A DNA stretch of 20,809 bases from a virus, in the IMG/VR virus record IMGVR_UViG_3300035661_002661, positions 1 through 20,809 of that record; one strand, written 5' to 3'. Position 1 is the stretch's first letter. The number at the start of each line of letters is the position of its first letter. Positions 13,759-20,167 of the stretch are shown piece by piece. The notes beneath the pieces were generated by a model, which was not told the origin of the DNA, made no database searches, and saw only the letters and a list, made by a program, of their open reading frames with translations. The position numbers and the translations under genes are program-made.

Positions 13759-13766
13759 TATAAATA
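13759..13766 (+). promoter_or_regulatory. T4-type late promoter (TATAAATA)
   Basis: Exact TATAAATA on the plus strand, 20 bases before the ATG of the 152-aa plus-strand gene and back-to-back with P5. This repeats the arrangement at 1940-1989, where a middle-type promoter and a late box also diverge. Confidence 0.72.
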
Positions 13767-13785
13767 AAATAAAAAGGGTAAATTA

Positions 13786-14244
13786 ATGATATCAAAAAGT
13801 ATATTGGATCAATTAACAAAATTAGCATACCCAGGTATCACACTATATTTTATGGAATTGAAGCATACTATGGATAAAAATACAGTATCTGATATTAACG
13901 GTGAGCTATCTAAAGCATTAGCATCAAAAAATATTATTGATATAGGTAACATTGTTGTTAGTATATATAAAAATAGTAAGTATGATGGTGAAATTGTAAA
14001 CAATAAGGGTAAGTTAAGCTTAGTAAGCAATGGTAAGGTATATGATATTAGTATTATTAATAATGGTAGTGTATTAAAAATATCAGATACTCTTAATAGA
14101 AAAACTACAATTATTGAATATAAAGCATCACCACAGAAAACTACAAGTATTAGTCTACAAGACCAACTATTAAAACAATTAGAAATTAAAAAAATGACAG
14201 ATAAAGAAGTTATTGATTTTATAAAGAAGATATCAGTAAGTTAA
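13786..14244 (+). CDS. Hypothetical late protein (152 aa)
   Basis: The second plus-strand gene, preceded by an exact late-promoter box and an AAAAAGGG SD about seven bases before the ATG. The protein begins MISKSILDQLTKLAYPGITL. The N-terminal third is helical. The centre is a run of beta strands and turns (DGEIVNNKGKLSLVSNGKVYDISIINNGSVLKISD). The C-terminus is helical (LQDQLLKQLEIKKMTDKEVIDFIKKI). No signal peptide or membrane span is visible. I do not recognise it. Late timing suggests a virion, assembly or lysis role, but nothing in the sequence specifies which. Confidence 0.75.
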   Translation: MISKSILDQLTKLAYPGITLYFMELKHTMDKNTVSDINGELSKALASKNIIDIGNIVVSIYKNSKYDGEIVNNKGKLSLVSNGKVYDISIINNGSVLKISDTLNRKTTIIEYKASPQKTTSISLQDQLLKQLEIKKMTDKEVIDFIKKISVS

Positions 14245-14474
14245 GTGAGTTAAGTAGGGTTAAATATAAGATTTGTTAATAGAAGACGAGGCGTATCTAT
14301 AAAATACATCAATCGATGATTTTATAGTAGAGGCTCTCCGTTTAATAATATCTAAGGCTGTTAACCATACTAAATATTAAGCTACCTACGTAATCTATGT
14401 GTAATCTACGTCTAGGATTCTATATAAGAGGTATTCTCTTATAATTAGTTTAACCACAATTTCGGTGGGGTATT
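14245..14474. other. Hairpin-rich non-coding segment between convergent genes
   Basis: About 230 bases with no credible frame. It holds an extended hairpin at 14297-14327 (9-bp stem CTATAAAAT/ATTTTATAG, one-base bulge, inner 4-bp CATC/GATG stem, AATC loop). A second perfect 8-bp hairpin lies at 14423-14443 (TATAAGAG/CTCTTATA). Between them is a degenerate TAATCTA direct repeat, and a small CCAC/GTGG hairpin follows next to a T-rich run at 14454-14480. No tRNA T-loop or acceptor pattern is visible. It may combine terminators for the convergent genes with a phage-encoded structured RNA. Confidence 0.5.
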
Positions 14475-14480
14475 TTATTT
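14454..14480 (+). terminator. Possible terminator of the 152-aa late gene
   Basis: CCAC-N7-GTGG followed by GG and TATTTTATTT on the plus strand. The stem is short (4 bp), and the T-run is interrupted and overlaps the 3' end of the convergent gene, so the call is tentative. Confidence 0.35.
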
Positions 14481-14678
14481 AATAATATTAGACTTTAATG
14501 TGTTAAAAAATCTGTCATAAATGTGTTTACCATATTCATCATTAAATACTTCTGCAACGGCTTTAGCAAAATCATCGACTGATAGACTTTCATCTACTTC
14601 GTAAATAGCTTTAGAAATCTTTTTAGATAAATCTAATGCTTTGCTTTTGTTCATAAATTCACTATAAGATTTAATCAT
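14475..14678 (-). CDS. Small protein with capsid-targeting-like N-terminus
   Basis: A 67-aa protein starting MIKSYSEFMNKSKALDLSKK. The opening MIKSYSEFMNKS resembles the capsid-targeting sequence of T4 internal proteins (MKTYQEFIAEA), which directs small basic proteins into the prohead. The expected Glu before the gp21 protease cut ((I/L)-x-E) is not present at the equivalent place, which weakens the case. The rest is helical (VDDFAKAVAEVFNDEYGKHIYDRFFNTL). SD AAGGAAAATTACT. It follows the 296-aa gene by 14 bases. A head-core or internal protein role is inferred. Confidence 0.7.
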   Translation of the reverse strand: MIKSYSEFMNKSKALDLSKKISKAIYEVDESLSVDDFAKAVAEVFNDEYGKHIYDRFFNTLKSNIIK

Positions 14679-14692
14679 AGTAATTTTCCTTA

Positions 14693-15583
14693 TTAAATAC
14701 GAATTTTCATTTTTGATATTAATTTTTGTAAACGACTCATATCAATATCTATATGTGTACAAGATTTATCTTTTTGGCTATATGTAGTGCCAACTGGACA
14801 TTTTTTATTTTTAATGTAACGAATTTTTGCTTTACGTTTCCATTTTGGTTGTCGTCTTTTCATTTTACCAGCAGTTCTTTCAGAACCAGTTTGATGAATG
14901 ATAGCTGCTTCTGACAACATTTCCCCTCTTGTATCGGACACATAAAATCTAATTTGCATAAGTTTTGAAAACTCACTTGCAAATTTTGTAGGAATTCCTT
15001 TTGATGATTTCCATGCTGCTACTGCTGAGTTTTTAACCCATAGTGCTTTATCAGCATTACCTGAATTTTTATATCCTGCAGCCCTAAAGTCATCGGGACC
15101 TATCATAAAAGCAAGATTAGAAAGTGATAATGCTATTCTATTTTGGTTTGACAAGTTTAGTTTATTACCATTATCAGATACTTTTAATATACGTTTGTTT
15201 CCTAGACTATCTTTAAAAGTAACTATAATATTTTCAAAATTTTCTGTAACTTTTTCCTCATCACCATCAGAATCTTCATCTTCATCACTATCTTCAGAAT
15301 CTTCATCATCTTCAAGATCAGCATCAGCTAAAACTAGTGCATAAGCATGAGCAAGCAAGATATCCTTTTCTTCATCAGTCATATCAGAAATTATTTCTTT
15401 AAGTTCTTTATCTACTGATGGTAAATCTTTAGAATCTTTTATACCTTTAGCACCTTCAGCACCTTCATCATCTTCAGTATCTTTGATGTTATCAGTACCA
15501 TCAGTACCTTCATCATCTTTACTAAATTTGTATTCTTTTTCTTCTTTCTTTTCAGAAAGGATATAATTACTAAACAAACCCAT
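14693..15583 (-). CDS. Putative internal head / prohead core protein (296 aa)
   Basis: The protein begins MGLFSNYILSEKKEEKEYKF, and LSE at 9-11 fits the T4 prohead-protease rule (I/L)-x-E, with a second LSE/A at 223-226. Residues 20-115 are extremely acidic low complexity (runs of D, E, S). Residues 115-230 look folded (ENIIVTFKDSLGNKRILKVSD; NKALWVKNSAVAAWKSSKG-like helix). The tail from 238 is highly basic (KMKRRQPKWKRKAKIRYIKNKK) with CPVGTTYSQKDKSC. This charge segregation suits a packaged DNA-binding or core protein. SD AAAGAGGTGG. A late-box variant (AATAAATA) lies upstream. No homologue recognised; the role is inference. Confidence 0.7.
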   Translation of the reverse strand: MGLFSNYILSEKKEEKEYKFSKDDEGTDGTDNIKDTEDDEGAEGAKGIKDSKDLPSVDKELKEIISDMTDEEKDILLAHAYALVLADADLEDDEDSEDSDEDEDSDGDEEKVTENFENIIVTFKDSLGNKRILKVSDNGNKLNLSNQNRIALSLSNLAFMIGPDDFRAAGYKNSGNADKALWVKNSAVAAWKSSKGIPTKFASEFSKLMQIRFYVSDTRGEMLSEAAIIHQTGSERTAGKMKRRQPKWKRKAKIRYIKNKKCPVGTTYSQKDKSCTHIDIDMSRLQKLISKMKIRI

Positions 15584-15610
15584 AAAACCACCTCTTTGTT
15601 ATGTTATGAT

Positions 15611-15618
15611 TATTTATT
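15611..15618 (-). promoter_or_regulatory. Possible late promoter variant (AATAAATA)
   Basis: One mismatch to TATAAATA, about 28 bases before the ATG of the putative head protein. Background AT content makes single-mismatch hits frequent, so this is weak on its own. Confidence 0.3.
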
Positions 15619-15626
15619 TTGACAAC

Positions 15627-17054
15627 TTACCACTCTATGTCTAGTCCGTCAAGCCCACCAAGCCCACCAAGCCCACCAAGCCCACTACCAAAACTACCTA
15701 AATTATTACTAACACCAAAACGATTATTTGCGTTGTTTAAACTATTGTTATTATTAGTATCATTGTTTGTGTTAGTTAATGAATAATATCTCATTTTGGG
15801 ATAATCAATACCAATGATAGTATTGCCCATATTACCAGTATTACGATTTTTCTGAAAGGTTATTAAAATTTGGTTTAAATCATCCATTTCTTTATTTCGT
15901 ATAATAGAAAAGAATGTATCAGCAGTCATAGCTATACCAAGAGAATCAGCAACACTTTCGATACCAGAACTAGTATTACCATACCCACTACGATTTAATT
16001 GTGCAGCTGTTACAATAGGGAGATTGTATTTTTTAGCAAAGCCATGTAGTTCTTCTGATATAAGTTTGTATAATGTATAACTACCAACAGTAGCTGGTAC
16101 TCTAGTTGATTTCATTAGTGTTAAGTAATCAACAAATATAATATCAGGAATAAAGTCCTCTTCATTATATAATTCACCCATCATTGATTCTAATTTAAGA
16201 ACATCAAAACTTCCAGCAGGGTGTTCTTTAATAATTAAAGTTCCTAGACTATCTTTAACACTATTATATGCATTGGTGAATGTATCGTTATCAATTGATT
16301 TGAATGTGTTAATATCAATATCTAGTACATTAGCATCAATACGCTTAGCTACTTCAAGTTCACTCATTTCTAGAGTTAAAAATAATACTTTCTTACCTTG
16401 AAGTAACAAATTAGCAGCACAATGTGCCATAAAAAGAGACTTACCACCATGAGAGACACTTGCTACTACATTTAATGTTTTTGGTCTAAAACCACCAAGC
16501 ATATCGTCTAAATCTTTAATACCTGTTTCAAGACCAAAAATTTTCTTCTTATAATATTCTAGACGTTCATTGATATTATTATAATTATGACCAACGTCAG
16601 CATCAAAATTTATTTTTAGGGCATCACCAATAGCACCATAAACTGGTGCTAAATCAGTATTTTTTTGTATTGCTTCTGCTCCACCTAAAATAGCTTTGAC
16701 AAATTCTTGTTTTTGAACATATTCTTGACTTTTATCAATAAGAAAATCAAAATTACTTATTTTTTCATTTTTCATTATTGCTTTAAAGTGTTCAATTGTA
16801 GATTTTTGAAGTTTTTCTATTTTTATGTCTTTTAGTGATATGCCTATCTCTTTTGGTTTTGGTGCATCTTGATATTTACTATAATAATTTTTAATACTAC
16901 TATATATTTCTTGATTTTCAATATTATTAAAATGTTCTACTTTTAAATGAGAGAACACCTTACTAAAATATATTGGGTTTGTTAATAATGATTGTATAAT
17001 TGTATTCTCAATATTGTTTTCAATACTATTAGAGTTAGTAGAGCTAGATTCCAT
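15627..17054 (-). CDS. 41: Replicative DNA helicase, gp41-like (DnaB family)
   Basis: A 475-aa protein, the same length as T4 gp41. The N-terminal helical domain is followed by the RecA-like motor. The P-loop is VASVSHGGKS at 197-206 and the catalytic Glu is E229 in FLTLEMSE. Walker B is IIFVDY at 305-310, the sensor Gln Q352 is in AAQLNRSG, and the C-terminal FQKNRNTG is at 400-407. It forms a ring that unwinds the lagging strand and partners with the gp61 primase in this window. The P-loop departs from consensus, with S where T4 has Ala six residues before the GKS Lys. The C-terminus is an N-rich then Gly/Leu repeat tail (GLGGLGGLGGL) encoded by a 9-bp tandem repeat. SD AAAGGA; promoter P6. 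Confidence 0.92.
   Translation of the reverse strand: MESSSTNSNSIENNIENTIIQSLLTNPIYFSKVFSHLKVEHFNNIENQEIYSSIKNYYSKYQDAPKPKEIGISLKDIKIEKLQKSTIEHFKAIMKNEKISNFDFLIDKSQEYVQKQEFVKAILGGAEAIQKNTDLAPVYGAIGDALKINFDADVGHNYNNINERLEYYKKKIFGLETGIKDLDDMLGGFRPKTLNVVASVSHGGKSLFMAHCAANLLLQGKKVLFLTLEMSELEVAKRIDANVLDIDINTFKSIDNDTFTNAYNSVKDSLGTLIIKEHPAGSFDVLKLESMMGELYNEEDFIPDIIFVDYLTLMKSTRVPATVGSYTLYKLISEELHGFAKKYNLPIVTAAQLNRSGYGNTSSGIESVADSLGIAMTADTFFSIIRNKEMDDLNQILITFQKNRNTGNMGNTIIGIDYPKMRYYSLTNTNNDTNNNNSLNNANNRFGVSNNLGSFGSGLGGLGGLGGLDGLDIEW
15652..15687. repeat. 9-bp tandem repeat in the gp41 C-terminal tail
   Basis: AGCCCACCA is repeated four times (last unit with one change), adding a Gly-Leu-Gly triplet per unit in frame. 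Slippage here would change tail length without a frameshift. Confidence 0.85.
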
Positions 17055-17071
17055 ATTTGTCCTTTAAATAT

Positions 17072-17093
17072 ATTATACCACAAGTATCCTTAA
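17072..17093 (-). promoter_or_regulatory. Phage early/middle promoter P6
   Basis: Minus-strand TTAAG-N5-TTGTGGTATAAT, starting 18 bases before the gp41 ATG and giving an unusually short predicted leader of about 10 bases. The distal block is TAAGGGTAT instead of AAGTGTCTT. Confidence 0.75.
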
Positions 17094-17111
17094 AATACCC
17101 TTAAGAGATTA

Positions 17112-18050
17112 TCAAAGAGTATTTAAAGTATTGTATATCTTTTTAGCATAATCAATAATAGTATTATAATCTTTATCTCCAGTATGTGTAAATGATAAAA
17201 TATGATGATGACCACCAATATTACTAATTAACTCAGTATTAATAGCACTTATAACCTGCCTAGTAATATCTTTACAATCTTCTTCTGTTACACTTTTGTT
17301 TATTTTTAGTAATATCTTACCAAATGAAAATACTTGTACTATGAATTTAGTTTTATATTTTAATTGTGTCCAATTTTGGTGTCTATCACCAAAAATCATT
17401 GTTATTGTATCACTACTAACAACAAGTTTTTTGGTTTCTAGTTCTTTAAAATATAAAGCAACGTCCTTCTTGATAGCATTATAATCTTTATCGTGACGTT
17501 CAGTAAATTCATATCTATATAAAAACTGAGAATGAAATGATTTAATGCCATAATTCCAAAATAGTGAATTATATTTCATACCATCACTAAAGTACATAGA
17601 GTCAGTATTCCACATATCAAAAGCATTGACGGCATCAATAAACTTATTATCTATAGAATGATAGTCAGCAAGTATTTTAACAGATGCATATTTACTAGAA
17701 TATAAAACTAATAAATTATCTAATACTGATATGCTAGTTTTTGTAGATGGAACATTTAAAGTATTCTCAGTTTCAAAATGGTGGTCAGCCCATACAAATT
17801 TAGTGTTTGGAAAGGTGTTACATAAGTAGATAAGATAAGATAAAGTTTCTTCTGTCAATACTAAATCAGAAATAACGATATATGTATACTTATGGAAGTA
17901 TTTCTTACAGTTTTTTAGTGTTTCTAATACTTCAGAATAATTTACTGATATACTTTCACTATCTTTGTGTACATGTTTAAGTAAAATGTGACATGATGTT
18001 CCATCTAAATCGTTATGAGCAATAGATAATACTGATAACCTTTTGTTCAT
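17112..18050 (-). CDS. DHH-family phosphoesterase
   Basis: A 312-aa protein with the DHH/DHHA1 layout: HNDLDG at 12-17 (motif I), VISDL at 59-63 (motif II), DHH at 89-91 in VWADHHFE (motif III) and a C-terminal IGGHHHILSF corresponding to the GGH substrate motif. Members hydrolyse phosphodiesters in ssDNA (RecJ), short oligoribonucleotides or cyclic dinucleotides (NrnA/GdpP types). Size and lack of other domains fit the NrnA-like group best. For a phage, nucleotide salvage from RNA fragments or removal of defence second messengers are both possible. ATG 18050 is chosen for its SD (AAAAGGA); an upstream GTG at 18071 would overlap the preceding gene. Confidence 0.88.
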   Translation of the reverse strand: MNKRLSVLSIAHNDLDGTSCHILLKHVHKDSESISVNYSEVLETLKNCKKYFHKYTYIVISDLVLTEETLSYLIYLCNTFPNTKFVWADHHFETENTLNVPSTKTSISVLDNLLVLYSSKYASVKILADYHSIDNKFIDAVNAFDMWNTDSMYFSDGMKYNSLFWNYGIKSFHSQFLYRYEFTERHDKDYNAIKKDVALYFKELETKKLVVSSDTITMIFGDRHQNWTQLKYKTKFIVQVFSFGKILLKINKSVTEEDCKDITRQVISAINTELISNIGGHHHILSFTHTGDKDYNTIIDYAKKIYNTLNTL

Positions 18051-18060
18051 TATTTTCCTT

Positions 18061-18411
18061 TTATATTTCACAGTTATTTATAAAGTTAATCTTTTTAAAA
18101 TTATCATTTAATGATATTCCAATTAACTCTGGAATGGAATTAATAAATTCAGATAAGTTAATAGTACAATCAAATACTACTATATCAAAAGATTTTATGT
18201 CATTAACGTTGTTGGTCACAAAAAGAGGACTAGTATATCTAAAGTATAGTTCCATACAAGCAACTAATAAATTATCTTTTTTAAAATCTTCCATAACTTG
18301 CTGTAAACAATTATATACTCTAAATGAAGTAAGGTCTTTACTATAATATATTACCCTTGGTGGTTCAAAAATAGGCACTATTTGGGTGTTATCAATAGAT
18401 TTTAGGTACAT
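18061..18411 (-). CDS. Hypothetical protein (116 aa)
   Basis: A 116-aa protein starting MYLKSIDNTQIVPIFEPPRV. Alternating strands and helices (VIYYSKDLTSFRVYNCLQQVMEDFKK; FDIVVFDCTINLSEFI) suggest a small alpha/beta fold. Strong SD (AGGAG, five bases from the ATG). It is followed within 11 bases by the DHH gene and is probably cotranscribed with it. No family recognised, no membrane segment. Confidence 0.75.
   Translation of the reverse strand: MYLKSIDNTQIVPIFEPPRVIYYSKDLTSFRVYNCLQQVMEDFKKDNLLVACMELYFRYTSPLFVTNNVNDIKSFDIVVFDCTINLSEFINSIPELIGISLNDNFKKINFINNCEI
18075..18082 (-). promoter_or_regulatory. T4-type late promoter (TATAAATA) before DHH gene
   Basis: Exact TATAAATA on the minus strand, 25 bases before ATG 18050 and inside the 3' end of the preceding gene. 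It matches the box used by the two plus-strand genes. If active, the DHH enzyme would also be made late. Confidence 0.45.
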
Positions 18412-18436
18412 ATAGACTCCTATTTATTTTATAAAA

Positions 18437-18556
18437 CTAACTCAAAGTAAAGTGTAAATGACTAAAAAGCCATATTGATGATTGTATAACAGCCCAACCT
18501 ACTACTGCTCCAATTAATCCTATCGTTATAAACATTCTTCCTAAGTCTGGAACCAT
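18437..18556 (-). CDS. Small membrane protein (39 aa)
   Basis: MVPDLGRMFITIGLIGAVVG begins a 39-residue protein with a single hydrophobic helix (MFITIGLIGAVVGWAVIQSSIWLF) and a short HLHFTLS tail. SD AAAGGG lies six bases before the ATG. The D-GRM---IG-IGAVVGW pattern is familiar from small membrane proteins in phage accessory regions. The function is unknown; inner-membrane insertion is predicted. Confidence 0.65.
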   Translation of the reverse strand: MVPDLGRMFITIGLIGAVVGWAVIQSSIWLFSHLHFTLS

Positions 18557-18620
18557 CTATAACCCTTTCAAGTGTTCTGAAATATATATAATATTATATA
18601 TAAATCATGATAATGATAAA

Positions 18621-18654
18621 ATAAACCTAGATACTATTAAATTATTTCTAGGTT
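18621..18654 (-). terminator. Rho-independent-type terminator of accessory operon 2
   Basis: On the minus strand AACCTAGA-N15-TCTAGGTT (perfect 8-bp stem) is followed by TATTTTATC. It lies 25 bases after the stop of the 83-aa gene, at the end of the block that begins at promoter P7. The loop is long and the U-run interrupted, so strength is uncertain. Confidence 0.5.
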
Positions 18655-18678
18655 GATTCCTCTTAAATTTTCTTCAGT

Positions 18679-18930
18679 CTATTCTCCGTAATAATATCTG
18701 TGACGAACATATTCATCTCGATAATGCCATGCTAACATCTCACATCCGAAAAGTTTTATAGATACAAATATCTTCCAAGATGTTCCTTCAACATTACATG
18801 GTTCAATGTATAACGTAGTTGAAAATATGAAAGGAATATAATATTCTTCCTCTTTTGAATCAGGGTAGCCTTCTATTGGTATATTTGTGAATTTTGTTTT
18901 TAATAACTTCATATGTGTATGTCTCTTCAT
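18679..18930 (-). CDS. Hypothetical protein (83 aa)
   Basis: An 83-aa protein ending in an aromatic and histidine-rich tail (MLAWHYRDEYVRHRYYYGE). The middle is beta-rich (YYIPFIFSTTLYIEPCNVEGTSWKIFVSIKLFGCEM). Start choice is unsure. ATG 18930 has only a distant GGA, and an in-frame ATG at 18912 (MKLLKTKF) follows AAGAGA. Last gene of accessory operon 2, just before the predicted terminator. No family recognised. Confidence 0.65.
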   Translation of the reverse strand: MKRHTHMKLLKTKFTNIPIEGYPDSKEEEYYIPFIFSTTLYIEPCNVEGTSWKIFVSIKLFGCEMLAWHYRDEYVRHRYYYGE

Positions 18931-18947
18931 GTTAATTTTTATTTCGT

Positions 18948-19313
18948 TTATCCTTTTATGTCTTTTAAATATTCTGGCAACGTGCCATCAAATTTATGAC
19001 AGTGATTCCAAATTGTATTACATATGCTTTGGAATTTTCCATCATTAGTCATTGCATTAAATTGATCTAAAACGGTTCGGTGTGGTTTTAGTTCATTACA
19101 GAACAAACACCATTCACCTTTTTGTGGTTCCCACAACTCTACGAGATTATATATAGGATGAGCTGGACTTTTTCCATCTTCTGTAAAATAAAGTATAGCT
19201 CCATCATCACGCATTCCAATAACTTTATATTCAATGGCATGAGGTCTATCTGTACATAATATATGAATTGATTCACCATTACTTATATATTTCTTTCCCA
19301 TTTCTATTTTCAT
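18948..19313 (-). CDS. Paralogue family A, member 2
   Basis: A 121-aa member of the family described at 10598-10957, in the order MKIEMGKKYISNG, IHILCTD, DDGAILYFTEDG, NLVELWEP, GEWCLFCNE, a -VLDQFNAM- segment, then WNHCHKFDGTLPEYL. It lies next to member 3, with ATG and TGA overlapping (ATGA), so this pair probably arose by tandem duplication. The conserved cysteine after EW and the WxxC near the C-terminus are kept. Function unknown. Confidence 0.85.
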   Translation of the reverse strand: MKIEMGKKYISNGESIHILCTDRPHAIEYKVIGMRDDGAILYFTEDGKSPAHPIYNLVELWEPQKGEWCLFCNELKPHRTVLDQFNAMTNDGKFQSICNTIWNHCHKFDGTLPEYLKDIKG

Positions 19314-19678
19314 TTTACATCTTCTCTCGTATGTTCTGGCAAAGTACCATCAAATTTAGCACAATATTTCCATGCGTTGTAGTTGTCACTCTTAAATGTT
19401 CCACATTCAGTCATTCCTACAAATTTATCTAAAACTGCCGTTTTATACTTCTCATTATCCCAGAACAAGCACCATTCTCCACGTTGTGGTTCCCAAACTT
19501 CTACTAAATCCCACATTTCTTGTTTATCATCAGCGTTTATTCTATTTTCTGTAAAATATTTTACAGAACTATCTTCATACATTACAACTACTGGATAATC
19601 TGAATCATACCCATCTACACATAAAATTCTTACCTTACACCTATTAGATGTATATTTCTTGTTCATTTCTATTTTCAT
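19310..19678 (-). CDS. Paralogue family A, member 3
   Basis: A 122-aa family member starting MKIEMNKKYTSNRCKVRILC. I use ATG 19678, which has SD AAGGA six bases upstream; the longer frame would need a TTG at 19684 inside that SD spacer. The conserved blocks are present (KYFTEN, DLVEVWEPQRGEWCLFW, TAVLDKFVGMTECGTFKS, AWKYCAKFDGTLPEH). Here the Cys of CLFC is CLFW. It directly follows the -1-frame extension of the gene at 19690-20015. Confidence 0.85.
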   Translation of the reverse strand: MKIEMNKKYTSNRCKVRILCVDGYDSDYPVVVMYEDSSVKYFTENRINADDKQEMWDLVEVWEPQRGEWCLFWDNEKYKTAVLDKFVGMTECGTFKSDNYNAWKYCAKFDGTLPEHTREDVK

Positions 19679-19689
19679 AATCAATCCTT

Positions 19690-20015
19690 TTAATACTTTT
19701 CTATATTCACTTCATTTTGTTCATTGATTCTACAGCGAATTTCATTAGTTCTTCTGCATTCTGAATGAGAGTGTTCAGCTGTTAAAAGAAAATTATGAAA
19801 GTGCTCAACATTATTAAGAGTTGATTTCCCTCGAAGAGTTTGAACTGGTTGTAGTTTTTTTCAATAAGTTGAGTAAAAATATCTTTACAAATCTTTATCC
19901 ACAAATCACCTTCTGGTGTATTTTTATAACTTTCAGGAAGTTTAATTCTTAATTTTTCATCAGAAGTTATCGTAATTTTAAATTTATTTCCACTAGAATC
20001 AATTTCAATATTCAT
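19690..20015 (-). CDS. Hypothetical protein spanning a -1 frameshift site (108 aa if joined)
   Basis: The zero frame gives 77 aa (19782-20015), MNIEIDSSGNKFKITITSDE at the start. After residue 54 its sequence turns hydrophobic and unstructured-looking (LLIMLSTFIIFF). At GA-A-AAA-AAC (heptamer 19854-19860) a -1 shift opens a 54-codon frame running to a TAA at 19690: LQPVQTLRGKSTLNNVEHFH, then NFLLTAEHSHSECRRTNEIR and a polar end. This extension reads like real protein and fills the gap to the next gene exactly. Either programmed frameshifting makes a 108-aa product, or an A-run indel has broken the gene. Start is coupled to the upstream gene (ATGA). Confidence 0.65.
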
Positions 20016-20149
20016 TTTCTGTCCCTTTTATCTGCTATTTTTTGACCAACATACAATACAACAAATACAATTGCTATTAATGATACAATAGCAATGAACT
20101 TTTCAAAATCTATAATAACTCCTCTTACACAACACATAATGTTAAACAT
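20012..20149 (-). CDS. Small membrane protein (45 aa or shorter)
   Basis: A frame of 45 residues from ATG 20149 (MFNIMCCVRGVIIDFEKFIA). The plausible protein core is IDFEKFIAIVSLIAIVFVVLYVGQKIADKRDRK: one membrane helix and a basic cytosolic tail. An excellent SD (AAGAGGAG) lies inside this frame, five bases before an ATA codon, so translation may start at that AUA rather than at either ATG (20149 or 20137). The TGA overlaps the next gene's ATG. Function unknown. Confidence 0.55.
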   Translation of the reverse strand: MFNIMCCVRGVIIDFEKFIAIVSLIAIVFVVLYVGQKIADKRDRK

Positions 20150-20167
20150 TTTAATTGTGTTGGTACT

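Noticed and set aside
13646-14030. Minus-strand frames overlapping the 152-aa plus-strand gene
   Set aside because: One crosses promoter P5 and both lack an SD. The plus-strand gene has an SD and a late box, so it is preferred.
14245-14474. tRNA gene in the non-coding gap
   Set aside because: No GTTC-type T-loop, no acceptor pairing and no anticodon arm of the correct geometry; the main hairpin is too long and AT-rich.
18575-18600. AT-rich TATAAT-like sequence before the 39-aa membrane protein gene
   Set aside because: Several overlapping TATA strings in low-complexity sequence with no TTAAGGG box or exact late box; a promoter is possible but not supportable.
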